From assembly GCA_902786015.1 (NCBI GenBank), contig CADAAU010000012.1:1-64000 (forward strand): DNA of 64,000 bases. The letters run 5' to 3'. The DNA comes from an uncultured Coriobacteriaceae bacterium (lineage in GTDB: Bacteria > Actinomycetota > Coriobacteriia > Coriobacteriales > Atopobiaceae). Positions 54,041 to 62,148 of this stretch are shown piece by piece. The translations under genes and the position numbers were made by a program. The notes under the pieces were generated by a model. It was not told the origin of the DNA. It ran no database searches and was given only the letters and a program-made list of their open reading frames with translations. Each line of letters begins with the position of its first letter. Positions within the stretch are counted from its first letter, which is position 1.

Positions 54041-56200
54041 CTACGCCAACATAATGAGCTGCTTATATAGGCCTCCTTGAGCCATCAGCTCGTCGTGCGT
54101 GCCGCGCTGCACCGCCTTGCCGTGGTCGAGCACTATAATCTCGTCACAGTCACGTATGGTGGAGAGGCGATGCGCCACTATAACGCAGGTTATGCCCCGG
54201 TCGTGAACGTACTCGGAGATATCGTACTCGGTTCGAGCGTCCAGCGCTGAGGTTGCCTCATCCATAATGAGGATCGAAGGGTCCCTGGAAAGAACACGCG
54301 CTATCTCAACGCGCTGCCGCTCACCGCCAGAAAGGTTGCGGCCTCCTTCGTCCACCATTGTTTGGTATCCATCCTTGCGCGAAACAATCTGCTCATGGAT
54401 GCCTGCGTCTCGGGCAGAGAGGACCATCTCGAAGTCCTCTATTGTGTCGTCCCACATCTTTATGTTGTTCTCTATGGTGTCGTGGAACAATACGACCTGC
54501 TGATCCACCATGCTGAGGGAACCCTTAAACACCGCACGTGGAATCTGATCGATCTCTTTCCCATCAAACAATATCTGTCCGCCCCAAGGCTTATGGATGC
54601 CTACCAGCAACTTGGCGATGGTCGACTTACCCGAACCGGATCCTCCCACGAGCGCCACTCGCTTTCCCGGCGTGAGGGAGAGACTAAAGTCCTCAATGAG
54701 TGGCTTGGCAAAGCGAGAATACCCAAAGGTTATGTTCTTGATTTCTACGGCACCGCTTAGCTTGCGTGCGTTGCTTAGGTCCGAGTCGGCGCTTTGCACG
54801 TTCGGTTCTGGCTCTTCGGGATACCCCATTACGTCCCTTACTCGCTCTAGGTTGGCGTTCATGGTCTGTAGGTTTTCTCCTGCCAGCAGTAGCTTGTTTA
54901 CGGGATCCATCATTGCCTTGAGGAACTGCAAAAACGTGAGCAGCAGACCGGCCGTAAACTGGCCCATGACAATAAGTACAAATCCCATAAACATGACCAC
55001 GTAATCCGATACCTCCTGCACGAATGCAGGGATGTTGCCCAAGTACATGGTCTTTTTTGTAAAGATGATCTTTGTGTTTGCGAGGCTGGCATGATACCCG
55101 CTCCAGCGTGCCAAAAAACCGTTTTCCGAACCAGTGGCCTTTATGGACTCTATCATGTCTATGCCCGACACGGTTGTGGCGGCAAGGTTCGCGCGGTTTC
55201 TTGCGCCCACAGAGATTATCTCGCGCCGCATGTTTCCAACCTTGCGCACGACAAGGAGGTTAATAATTACGGTTGCCACGCCAATACCGGTTAGCAGAAG
55301 ACTGTATTGAGCCATTACCACCAAGTAGAACACCAGCATTATTAGGTTCATAAGGAGCGGGGCAAGTTCTCCAACAAGCGTCTCGGCAATCTCGTCGTTG
55401 GAGTTCTGCCTGTCAGCAAGGTCTCCGGCCTTGTGCTGGTGGAAGAACTCTATGGGTAGGCTGAGCACATGCTCCATAAAGCGAGCGCTCGACGTTGCGG
55501 CTACCTTGCCCTTTGAACGAATAATAAGTGTCTGGTTTATAACCGACGTAACAAGTTGAAATACAATTGCAGCAGCGAAGGCGTAGAGCACGCCCGGATA
55601 CCAAGAAGCGTTCTCGACGTCCAAAACGTTGTCGGTAAATATACGGGTAAAGACCGGAGTAAGAACGGTAGCGGCGGTTGCAAGGATGCTTGTAACCATT
55701 ACCAGGAACATTATTTCCTTGTGATCATTCAAAACGTTGCGCAGAACGTCAAAGAGACTTGGCTTCTTGCCGCCTGGCTCAAAATGCTTGCCCGGGGCCA
55801 GGGCCAAACAGGTCCCAGAATACGAGCGGCTAAACTCGTCCTCGCTAACGCGTATCCTCCCCTTTCCGGGGTGGTTGACGCACACCTCGCCACCGGATAT
55901 GCCGCAGAACACGATGTACTGGTCCTCGCCCCAGATTACAATAGCCGGCGGCCGCACCTTTTGGATCAGCTCGTCAAAGGTGAGGGTCTCGGCTCTGCAG
56001 TCCAGTCCGTACTCTGCGGCCGCGCGCTCGATCGCCTCCACCTGGATGCCATCGCGCGAGAGGGCGCAAGCCACGCGGAGCTGGTCGAGCCCCACCCACC
56101 TGCCGTGGTACCCCAAGACCATCCCGAGACACGCGGCACCTCCCTCTAGCTCTTCCATCTGGAGCACGATGGGTACCTCTGCCACACCTCTTCTACCCAT
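54041..56200 (-). CDS. NHLM-type peptidase-containing ABC exporter with degenerate C39 domain
   Basis: 719 residues: a C39-like domain (about 1-140), six membrane helices and an ATPase ([34 protein letters not shown]). The C39 fold is recognisable (VPIVLQMEE, GMVLGYHGRWVGLDQLR, LSRDG), but the catalytic residues are gone: Gly20 replaces Cys in the E-C-G-A-A motif, Gln94 replaces His of the HFVV motif, and His110 replaces Asp of NDP. Bases read cleanly, so these are not frame errors. It is therefore unlikely to cut leader peptides, like the HlyB-type domain. ATG 56200 has GAGG 7 bases upstream, and its start lies 2 bases after the HlyD-like stop. Confidence 0.9.
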   Translation of the reverse strand: MGRRGVAEVPIVLQMEELEGGAACLGMVLGYHGRWVGLDQLRVACALSRDGIQVEAIERAAAEYGLDCRAETLTFDELIQKVRPPAIVIWGEDQYIVFCGISGGEVCVNHPGKGRIRVSEDEFSRSYSGTCLALAPGKHFEPGGKKPSLFDVLRNVLNDHKEIMFLVMVTSILATAATVLTPVFTRIFTDNVLDVENASWYPGVLYAFAAAIVFQLVTSVINQTLIIRSKGKVAATSSARFMEHVLSLPIEFFHQHKAGDLADRQNSNDEIAETLVGELAPLLMNLIMLVFYLVVMAQYSLLLTGIGVATVIINLLVVRKVGNMRREIISVGARNRANLAATTVSGIDMIESIKATGSENGFLARWSGYHASLANTKIIFTKKTMYLGNIPAFVQEVSDYVVMFMGFVLIVMGQFTAGLLLTFLQFLKAMMDPVNKLLLAGENLQTMNANLERVRDVMGYPEEPEPNVQSADSDLSNARKLSGAVEIKNITFGYSRFAKPLIEDFSLSLTPGKRVALVGGSGSGKSTIAKLLVGIHKPWGGQILFDGKEIDQIPRAVFKGSLSMVDQQVVLFHDTIENNIKMWDDTIEDFEMVLSARDAGIHEQIVSRKDGYQTMVDEGGRNLSGGERQRVEIARVLSRDPSILIMDEATSALDARTEYDISEYVHDRGITCVIVAHRLSTIRDCDEIIVLDHGKAVQRGTHDELMAQGGLYKQLIMLA

Positions 56201-56202
56201 GG

Positions 56203-56763
56203 CTACCTCGTGAGGAAACGAATCGGGGGGACTTCTTCGGTAATCATGGTGACCTCCGGCGTGGTGAACATGTGATCGGCTATGTTGTCCTCCACACGCA
56301 CTAGGACGCCCCAGCTGTAGTCGCTGCTCGCGCACTTCTCGGCCACCCACTGGCTGCCCTGCAGGTACTGGCGTGCCTCGTCACGGCTCAACGGGTAAGG
56401 GGACACATAGGCGATGCTTCCCCTGAAGCTCGTGTGGTCAGGCATTGCCAAGGCGACGCCCTTCTGGAACCCCGCAATCTGATCCGAACTGTACTTGGAG
56501 GAGTCCACATAGCACACAACCCACTGGCGATTAGAGCCGTCGTCCGCCTTGGCCTGCGGACCCAGCGCAAGAGCGGCGATCTCGGAGTCCACCACGCACC
56601 CCGTGACGCCGAACGTCACGGGTATCGTACCGGTGAAACCCCACACAATGGTGGCTACGAGCGCCAGCGACAGCGCCCCTATTATGATAAGCAGCCCCGG
56701 GCTGCTTACCCGGATGTACTCATCCAGACCGTCCTGCGACGTCTTGCGTCTGTCCTTCTGCAC
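56203..56763 (-). CDS. Short HlyD-like NHLM secretion adaptor
   Basis: 186 residues. The start VQKDRRKTSQDGLDEYIRVSS followed by one membrane helix (about 24-45) and GFTGTIPVTFGVTGCVVD matches the N-terminal region of NHLM adaptor proteins. The long coiled-coil hairpin of the family is absent, and the C-terminal part ends with PEVTMITEEVPPIRFL, resembling a short beta domain. The GTG start at 56763 has GGGGAGG 5 bases upstream; a TTG at 56835 is unlikely. It is the first gene of the three-gene export cluster. Confidence 0.75.
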   Translation of the reverse strand: MQKDRRKTSQDGLDEYIRVSSPGLLIIIGALSLALVATIVWGFTGTIPVTFGVTGCVVDSEIAALALGPQAKADDGSNRQWVVCYVDSSKYSSDQIAGFQKGVALAMPDHTSFRGSIAYVSPYPLSRDEARQYLQGSQWVAEKCASSDYSWGVLVRVEDNIADHMFTTPEVTMITEEVPPIRFLTR

Positions 56764-56838
56764 TGTTTCCTCCCCACGGTGGCCAGCGACGTTATCGAAA
56801 GGTATATTATTACGTGCGATTATAGAATATGCCAACCA

Positions 56839-56994
56839 TCAATGGCGCAGCGTACTTCCTGGGGTTTGGCATGTGTGGACCACTTTCTCCTGCCCATTCC
56901 TCGCTACGTGCTCCACCTCCTTATAGCGATTGCGTGTCAAATAAACCAGCTCGCCATTTCCGTGTTTGAATACTAACAGGTCAAAGGATGCTTG
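56839..56994 (-). other. Unassigned 51-codon open stretch before the export cluster
   Basis: Between an in-frame TAG (56995-56997) and a TGA, reading through DLLVFKHGNGELVYLTRNRY and KVVHTCQTPGSTLRH. It has no ATG and no placed ribosome site, though AAGGAGG occurs inside. It could be the remnant of a gene. I see no leader peptide of NHLP or Nif11 type. The reading frame is shared with the HlyD-like gene, separated by the stop. Confidence 0.3.
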
Positions 56995-57037
56995 CTAGCT
57001 CGTGAGCACAACGCAGTCCAAGCAGAAAGGTGCTGCC

Positions 57038-57757
57038 ATGAAAGAGACAATTGAAATGCGGGAAGCCATAGGGGTCATTGGCGCAATGGACGAGGAGATC
57101 GATCCCTTGCTGAAGGCGGCACAGATCAAGGCCAAACGAGTCGTTGCGGGGATGCTGTACTGCGAGGGCACGCTGGAAGGCAAGCCTGTGGTCATCGTAA
57201 AGTGCGGTATGGGCAAGGTGAATGCTGGCATTTGTGCCAATACGCTCATCAATAACTTTAATTGCACCAAGGTAATTAACAGCGGTGCCGCCGGATCGCT
57301 TGACAACCAAATCAACATTGGTGACGTAGTGGTTTCGGTAGATGCCGTTCAGCACGATTTTGACGTCTCGGTCATCGGATTCAAAAAGGGCGAGATTCCA
57401 TTCACCGGCCTGTACGCATTTCCCGCAGATGAGGCCATGCGCAATGCGGCCATAGCGGCTGTAAAGGAAGCCGCGCCGGAAGTCGGCGTGTTTGAGGGCA
57501 GGATATGCTCGGGCGACCAGTTCATCTATACCAACGAGCAAAAAGAACTAATTACGTCGAACTTTGGTGGAATGTGCTCCGAGATGGAGGGGGCAGCAGT
57601 TGCGCAAGTTTGCTACCTCAACGACACCCCGTTCGTAATCATTCGCGCCATATCGGACAAGGCCGACGGATCGCAAGCCATAGAGTTCGATACGTTTAAG
57701 GCTGGAGCAGGCGTCCGCTCGGCAAAGGTCGTACGGCGCATGGTGCAAAGCCTATAA
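57038..57757 (+). CDS. mtnN: 5'-methylthioadenosine/S-adenosylhomocysteine nucleosidase
   Basis: 239 residues, normal length. GVIGAMDEEIDPLL at the start, VKCGMGKVNAGICANTLI, SGAAGSLD, the substrate-binding EMEGAAVAQV and the catalytic Asp in ISDKAD are all present. It splits methylthioadenosine and S-adenosylhomocysteine to adenine and thioribose sugars, and so feeds methionine recycling and quorum-signal metabolism. ATG 57038 has AAAGGTG 6 bases upstream; a GTG at 57002 has no site. It stands alone. Confidence 0.95.
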   Translation: MKETIEMREAIGVIGAMDEEIDPLLKAAQIKAKRVVAGMLYCEGTLEGKPVVIVKCGMGKVNAGICANTLINNFNCTKVINSGAAGSLDNQINIGDVVVSVDAVQHDFDVSVIGFKKGEIPFTGLYAFPADEAMRNAAIAAVKEAAPEVGVFEGRICSGDQFIYTNEQKELITSNFGGMCSEMEGAAVAQVCYLNDTPFVIIRAISDKADGSQAIEFDTFKAGAGVRSAKVVRRMVQSL

Positions 57758-57784
57758 AGCACCTTCACATTGCAAGATTCTCTC

Positions 57785-57812
57785 TTGCAAGTTGCGGCAA
57801 CTCTGCTAGTAT
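57785..57812 (+). promoter_or_regulatory. Promoter of tRNA-Gly
   Basis: TTGCAA, a 16-base spacer and TAGTAT, 20 bases before the tRNA 5' end. An overlapping TATATT gives a possible second -10 box. Confidence 0.75.
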
Positions 57813-57832
57813 ATTACGACGTACCAAGTGAC

Positions 57833-57906
57833 GCGGGTGTAGTTCAATGGCAGAACTTCAGCCTTCCAAGCTGACCACGCGGGTTCGATTCCCGTCACCC
57901 GCTCCA
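57833..57906 (+). tRNA. tRNA-Gly (TCC)
   Basis: 74 bases with encoded CCA. Acceptor GCGGGTG pairs with CACCCGC; the anticodon loop CTTCCAA gives TCC; the T-arm is GGGTTCGATTCCC. Confidence 0.96.
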
Positions 57907-57916
57907 TTGTTTTCTC

Positions 57917-57940
57917 AGCTCCTCTTTAGGAGCTTTTTTC
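57917..57940 (+). terminator. Terminator of tRNA-Gly
   Basis: AGCTCCT / AGGAGCT with a CTTT loop, followed by TTTTTC. Confidence 0.88.
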
Positions 57941-57979
57941 TTGTCGCTTATATAAAGATTTCGCCTGACTTCACACTCA

Positions 57980-58111
57980 ATGGCAAGTTATGGCTCAATT
58001 GAACGATTATTTTGCAGCCTGTTATGTATACGGCGATTTTTACCTCTTCTTTTAGTGGCTTGTACTCGCGTGTCGCAGGAATTTTCGTACAATAGCCCCA
58101 TAACTTGCCAT
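57980..58111. repeat. Long imperfect inverted repeat in AT-rich gap
   Basis: The 14-base ATGGCAAGTTATGG (57980-57993) recurs as its perfect complement ending at 58111, and pairing continues inward for about 43 bases at roughly 70 percent. The 310-base gap 57907-58216 is AT-rich, unlike its neighbours. An open minus-strand frame of 78 codons (57948-58184, with GEWKDDGKLWGYCTKIPATRE) crosses it, but has no ribosome site. The gap may hold a structured RNA, or a decayed element next to the tRNA gene. Confidence 0.55.
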
Positions 58112-58216
58112 CGTCCTTCCACTCACCGCTTTCCAGCACTTTCCAGTGAGCCACTTTGAACCAAATATTTATTATTATGTTCATAATGGTTTTTACGGTG
58201 TAGAAGGATAGCTGTT

Positions 58217-59122
58217 GTGGTAGGAATACTCATCCAACAAATACTCGTCATGATGATCATGATGGCTGTAGGGGTCGCCCTCTCGAAGCTCAAGATGCTC
58301 GATGAGCAAGGCGTCGCCCAGCTTTCGAACGTCGCGCTATACGTTGCAACTCCAGCCGTCGTGATTGCCTCATTGGCCATCGAATTCGACCCAAAGCAAC
58401 TGGCAACAGGTGGTGTGGTAATTGCGTTCTGCATCATCTCGCTGGTCATCGCAATTCTTGTTGGAAGGTTTGGGTGCGGCAAACCCGATCGCGTCGGCCA
58501 ATTCGCCGTCGCATTTTCCAATTCTGGATTCGTGGGTATACCCCTTATTCAAGGCATCCTCGGAGAGCAATATACGTTCTACGTAACCATGACCATGGTC
58601 GCCGCTACGGCCATCTTTTGGACCTATGGCGTATACCTTATGTCGGGGGACAAAAAAGAAATGTCGCTAAAGAAGATCCTCACCAATCCAAACGTCATCG
58701 CCATCGCCGTTGGCCTATTGCTGTTCTTCCTCCCCATTCGTCTCCCCTACGTAATCAACCAGGCTCTCACGGGTATGAAAAACCTCAACACAGGACTCGG
58801 CATGATTATCCTCGGAGCCTACTTGGGCCAGTCAAACATCATGCTTATGATTACCGATACGCGTCTGTACAAAGCCTGTCTCCTTCGTCTTGTCGCCGCT
58901 CCATTGCTTACCATCATCCCCCTATTGTTTATGCCGGCGTCATTTGAGGTGCGCATGGTCCTCATGATCATCGCAGCCGCACCAGCTGCTTCGGCAACTT
59001 CGATGCTCGCGCAAAAGTACGGTGCTGACTATCAATACGGCACAGGTCTTTCGATTGGCACTACGCTTCTTTCTATGGCCACCATGCCAGCCGTACTCGC
59101 CCTGTCCATGTTTGTACTTTAG
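58217..59122 (+). CDS. AEC-family transporter
   Basis: 301 residues with about ten membrane helices split in two halves of five. Typical features: MVGILIQQILVMMIMMAVGVALSK, AVAFSNSGFVGIPLIQ in the first half and ILGAYLGQSN in the second, and APAASATSMLAQKYGAD. The family moves auxin in plants and carboxylates such as malate in bacteria. The GTG start at 58217 has AAGGAT upstream. The HUMPS enzyme gene follows after 8 bases, so they form an operon. Confidence 0.87.
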   Translation: MVGILIQQILVMMIMMAVGVALSKLKMLDEQGVAQLSNVALYVATPAVVIASLAIEFDPKQLATGGVVIAFCIISLVIAILVGRFGCGKPDRVGQFAVAFSNSGFVGIPLIQGILGEQYTFYVTMTMVAATAIFWTYGVYLMSGDKKEMSLKKILTNPNVIAIAVGLLLFFLPIRLPYVINQALTGMKNLNTGLGMIILGAYLGQSNIMLMITDTRLYKACLLRLVAAPLLTIIPLLFMPASFEVRMVLMIIAAAPAASATSMLAQKYGADYQYGTGLSIGTTLLSMATMPAVLALSMFVL

Positions 59123-59130
59123 GAGACACC

Positions 59131-59808
59131 ATGAAATTGCAGCTCACACTCGATCACGGCAAATACCACGAGATGATTCAGACGGTCGACATGATGGCAG
59201 GCCATGTTGACATCATCGAGATTGGCTTTCCGCAAATAGTTACGTTTGGTCTCACCTTGGTAAAAGAACTCCGTGAGCGTCATCCTAATGTCTGTCTCTG
59301 CGTGGATGCGAAAGTATTCCATGGCGGAACAGGCGTTACCAGCCGCTGTTTTGATGCAGGCGCAAACATCGTTACCGTACTCTCGGGCGCTCCAGATCCC
59401 GTTATCGCAAAGATGGTCCAGAAAGCCGAATCATACGGTGGAAAAATCATGTGCGACATGGCAGCCTCACCACGTAAGACGGGTAAGAGAACGGCAGAAG
59501 TTGACGCGCTCGGCGTAGACTACGTTATGGTGCCTACTGGCTACATTCCAGAGTACGACTACGATATCGATGCACATCAGCGTAGCTGGTTCCGCCCAAA
59601 GGTGCGACCTCTCGACTTGGCTGGTGTGGTAAAGAGGAATCTGCACCACGCAGGCCTCGCCATTCACACAGGCATAAACGAAACGAACATCAGAGACGTG
59701 CTCGCGCTCAATCCTGACTTGATTCTGGTCGGCCGAGGCATCCTCGATACAGATAACTGGCCAATGGCGGCAGATCGCATAAAGATGTTTATGGCATTCG
59801 AAGGCTAG
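59131..59808 (+). CDS. HUMPS-family enzyme (hexulose-6-phosphate synthase / keto-gulonate-6-phosphate decarboxylase type)
   Basis: 225 residues of the orotidine-5-phosphate-decarboxylase-like (beta/alpha)8 barrel. The start MKLQLTLDHGKY, VDIIEIGFPQI, the catalytic Asp-x-Lys in CVDAKVFHGG, and the phosphate grip LILVGRGILD fit the HUMPS group. Members either fix formaldehyde to ribulose-5-phosphate or decarboxylate 3-keto-L-gulonate-6-phosphate. No phosphohexuloisomerase, ulaA-F or isomerase genes are in the window, so the reaction stays open. ATG 59131 has AGGAG upstream. Confidence 0.8.
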   Translation: MKLQLTLDHGKYHEMIQTVDMMAGHVDIIEIGFPQIVTFGLTLVKELRERHPNVCLCVDAKVFHGGTGVTSRCFDAGANIVTVLSGAPDPVIAKMVQKAESYGGKIMCDMAASPRKTGKRTAEVDALGVDYVMVPTGYIPEYDYDIDAHQRSWFRPKVRPLDLAGVVKRNLHHAGLAIHTGINETNIRDVLALNPDLILVGRGILDTDNWPMAADRIKMFMAFEG

Positions 59809-59826
59809 ACAACTCCGAAACTACCG

Positions 59827-60636
59827 TTAGTATGTGCCAATTCGGCTCGTACGTCCATAGAGCCATGTATCGCCATGGGGATTGCTTTGCACGCGCAGTG
59901 TTCCGCCCGGCTCCTTGAGCGATAACGATTGTTCTCTTCCTGACTGCATGGCGACATACATGCCAACAGCAGCGCTGCCACTTGCACATGAGTGCTCCCA
60001 AAACACGGTATCGCTGCCAGGCACATACACGAGCGGAGTAAGATTGCGTTCCGACTCACTGCCCTGCAAAAACATCAATCCAAGCCCATCAAAACCCAGT
60101 TGGACGCACCACGCGCGAACGAGCCGCTCGGCATCCGGTCGGCAGTCGACCAGCCGTGCAAACGGAGAAAAACCATCAAGTACGATGTGAGATATTCCCT
60201 GCATCTTGACCACAGGAACGATTGCCTCGATGCCATTCGCCTCGAGTTTGGCCAGCTCGACCCCCGATGCGCGCGGCATCAGAATACTCGCCCTAAACTC
60301 CACCTCGCCGTCCGAAGGCACGTGCTCAAGACGTATAAGGATGGGCAACGCAGCACCAGATACCTCAAGACTGACCTCACTCGACCCCGAGTCCTCTCCC
60401 CTCCTCAACGCTGACCAGGCGGCCGCACACATCGAGGCATTTCCACAGAACTCTCCGCCAGCCATGCGCAAGCGGGGCAAAAGGCCCTCGGACACAAAAC
60501 CTACCTGCTCGACTTCGGGATGGCATGCCATAATCCTAGCAGCAACCTCAGGCTGCTGCTCGATGCTTGTTTGAGTCTCCACAAGCGCCGTGATATTGCC
60601 CGTCGGATCCCAAATACTGTACTTAAGGCCACTCAT
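59827..60636 (-). CDS. DapF-like PLP-independent amino-acid racemase/epimerase
   Basis: 269 residues in the diaminopimelate-epimerase fold. The first catalytic Cys lies in [11 protein letters not shown] (Cys64), the second in [13 protein letters not shown] (Cys217). The usual second motif is ECGSGATA, so the partner loop is altered. DapF proper has a conserved N-terminal GN-F pattern; here the start is [13 protein letters not shown]. The start ATG overlaps the ABC ATPase stop by 4 bases (ATGA). This argues for a racemase acting on the amino acid that the transporter brings in, as in CntK and the histidine racemases, rather than for lysine synthesis. Confidence 0.72.
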   Translation of the reverse strand: MSGLKYSIWDPTGNITALVETQTSIEQQPEVAARIMACHPEVEQVGFVSEGLLPRLRMAGGEFCGNASMCAAAWSALRRGEDSGSSEVSLEVSGAALPILIRLEHVPSDGEVEFRASILMPRASGVELAKLEANGIEAIVPVVKMQGISHIVLDGFSPFARLVDCRPDAERLVRAWCVQLGFDGLGLMFLQGSESERNLTPLVYVPGSDTVFWEHSCASGSAAVGMYVAMQSGREQSLSLKEPGGTLRVQSNPHGDTWLYGRTSRIGTY

Positions 60637-61391
60637 CGATCAAACACGCTCAAGAACCGCTTGGTTCTTTCTTCCTGCGGATTATCGAACACATCATGCG
60701 GATCTCCCTGCTCCACAATCACGCCCCCGTCCATAAAGATGACTCGATTGCTCACAGCTTTTGCAAATGCCATCTCGTGCGTGACCACTACCATCGTCAT
60801 CTTCTCTTCGGCAAGTTGCTTAATTACCTTGAGTACCTCACCAGTAAGCTCGGGATCGAGCGCCGAAGTCGGTTCGTCAAAGAAGAGAATCTCTGGTTTC
60901 ATAGCCAAAGCTCGTGCAATGGCAACGCGTTGTTGCTGGCCGCCAGAAAGCTGGAAGGGATACGCGTCGGCCTTGCTATCTATACCCATTTTCCTGAGCA
61001 AATCCATCGCAGTGTCCATTGCTTCTTCTCGACTGCGTTTTTGTACGCGAATTGGAGCGTCTATAAGGTTCTTTAGAATGCTGTAATGAGGAAATAGATT
61101 GAACTGCTGAAACACCAGCCCGTAGTAACTCCTGAACTGTCTGAGCTCCTTAGCCGTTACGTACTCAGCCTTACCCTGTGCATTTGTATGGGCGGCTGCT
61201 TTGCCCATGTACTTTATCTCCCCGCCATCAATGGTCTCGAGGAAGGTGGCACAACGCAGCAGCGTGGACTTGCCCGATCCCGATGGCCCAATGATGCTTA
61301 CCACCTCACCGCTATCGACGCCAAAGCTTATATCCTTTAGCACCTCAAGACCGTCAAACTGCTTCTGTATGTTGTTCATCTCTAATATCAT
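60633..61391 (-). CDS. Polar amino-acid ABC transporter ATPase
   Basis: 252 residues, GlnQ/HisP type. [57 protein letters not shown] and VTHEMAFA are intact. An insert at about 70-95 ([19 protein letters not shown]) is longer than in GlnQ. ATG 61391 has GAGGGATGG upstream. The stop overlaps the racemase start. Confidence 0.93.
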   Translation of the reverse strand: MILEMNNIQKQFDGLEVLKDISFGVDSGEVVSIIGPSGSGKSTLLRCATFLETIDGGEIKYMGKAAAHTNAQGKAEYVTAKELRQFRSYYGLVFQQFNLFPHYSILKNLIDAPIRVQKRSREEAMDTAMDLLRKMGIDSKADAYPFQLSGGQQQRVAIARALAMKPEILFFDEPTSALDPELTGEVLKVIKQLAEEKMTMVVVTHEMAFAKAVSNRVIFMDGGVIVEQGDPHDVFDNPQEERTKRFLSVFDR

Positions 61392-61403
61392 AATGCCATC
61401 CCT

Positions 61404-62051
61404 CTATTTGTAGTAATCCATCGACTTCTCGATGCGCTTCATGACAAACTCCACAAGATAGTTGGCCACAAAGTAGAACACACCCGCAATTACGAACGGC
61501 ATAAATGACGTTTGAGATGCGGCGATCTGTTTGGCAATCGAGAATACCTCTTGATATGCGAGGGTAAATGCAAGCGATGTGTCTTTTACTAGGGTGATTA
61601 TTTCATTTGTAATGGCTGGCATAATGCGTTTTATGACCTGTGGAAGTATGATTCGCATGAACGTTTGCGTATGACTGTACCCCAATACTTCCGCGGCTTC
61701 ATACTGGCCGACGGGTATGGACTCGATTCCTCCTCGATAGATTTCGGCAAAGTAAGCCGCATAGTTCAAAACAAAGCCAACGATAATGGCCGGATACCGC
61801 CAACCACCAATCTCCCAACCAAATAGATAGTAGGGGCCAAAATACCATGCCAATAGTTGCAGCATCAATGGCGTCCCACGTACCACCGAAATATATATTC
61901 CTACGATGCCACGTACCACCAAAAACCTGCTCTTTTTGAGAAGAGCAACCACCATACCGAGCGGCAGGGCGCCAAGCAACGTCAGAAAGAAGATTCCAAA
62001 CGTCTTGAGCATGCCATCAGACATGGTAACTAACATCGTCGTAATCGACAT
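61404..62051 (-). CDS. Polar amino-acid ABC transporter permease
   Basis: 215 residues with five predicted membrane helices and the family loop EVLGYSHTQTFMRIILPQVIKRIMPAITNEII, which binds the ATPase. VRGTPLMLQL is also typical. ATG 62051 has GAGGAAAG upstream. It lies 12 bases before the ATPase start. Confidence 0.94.
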   Translation of the reverse strand: MSITTMLVTMSDGMLKTFGIFFLTLLGALPLGMVVALLKKSRFLVVRGIVGIYISVVRGTPLMLQLLAWYFGPYYLFGWEIGGWRYPAIIVGFVLNYAAYFAEIYRGGIESIPVGQYEAAEVLGYSHTQTFMRIILPQVIKRIMPAITNEIITLVKDTSLAFTLAYQEVFSIAKQIAASQTSFMPFVIAGVFYFVANYLVEFVMKRIEKSMDYYK

Positions 62052-62148
62052 GAGCTTTCCTCACCTGTCTCGTAACGATACGGATAATGAAAGTTGGGGA
62101 ACATGCCATAGCATGCCCCCCAACTGACTCCATTCATGCAGCACTTAC

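Noticed and set aside
54267..54503. Short plus-strand frames over the exporter genes
   Set aside because: Antisense to ATPase motifs; no own ribosome sites.
56839..56915. 25-codon frames with ATG or GTG as a peptide precursor for the exporter
   Set aside because: No leader motif (double Gly, Nif11 or NHLP), high charge and poor ribosome spacing.
57948..58184. 78-codon minus-strand gene after tRNA-Gly
   Set aside because: No ribosome site and it spans a strong inverted repeat, so I describe the repeat instead; it could still be a decayed gene.
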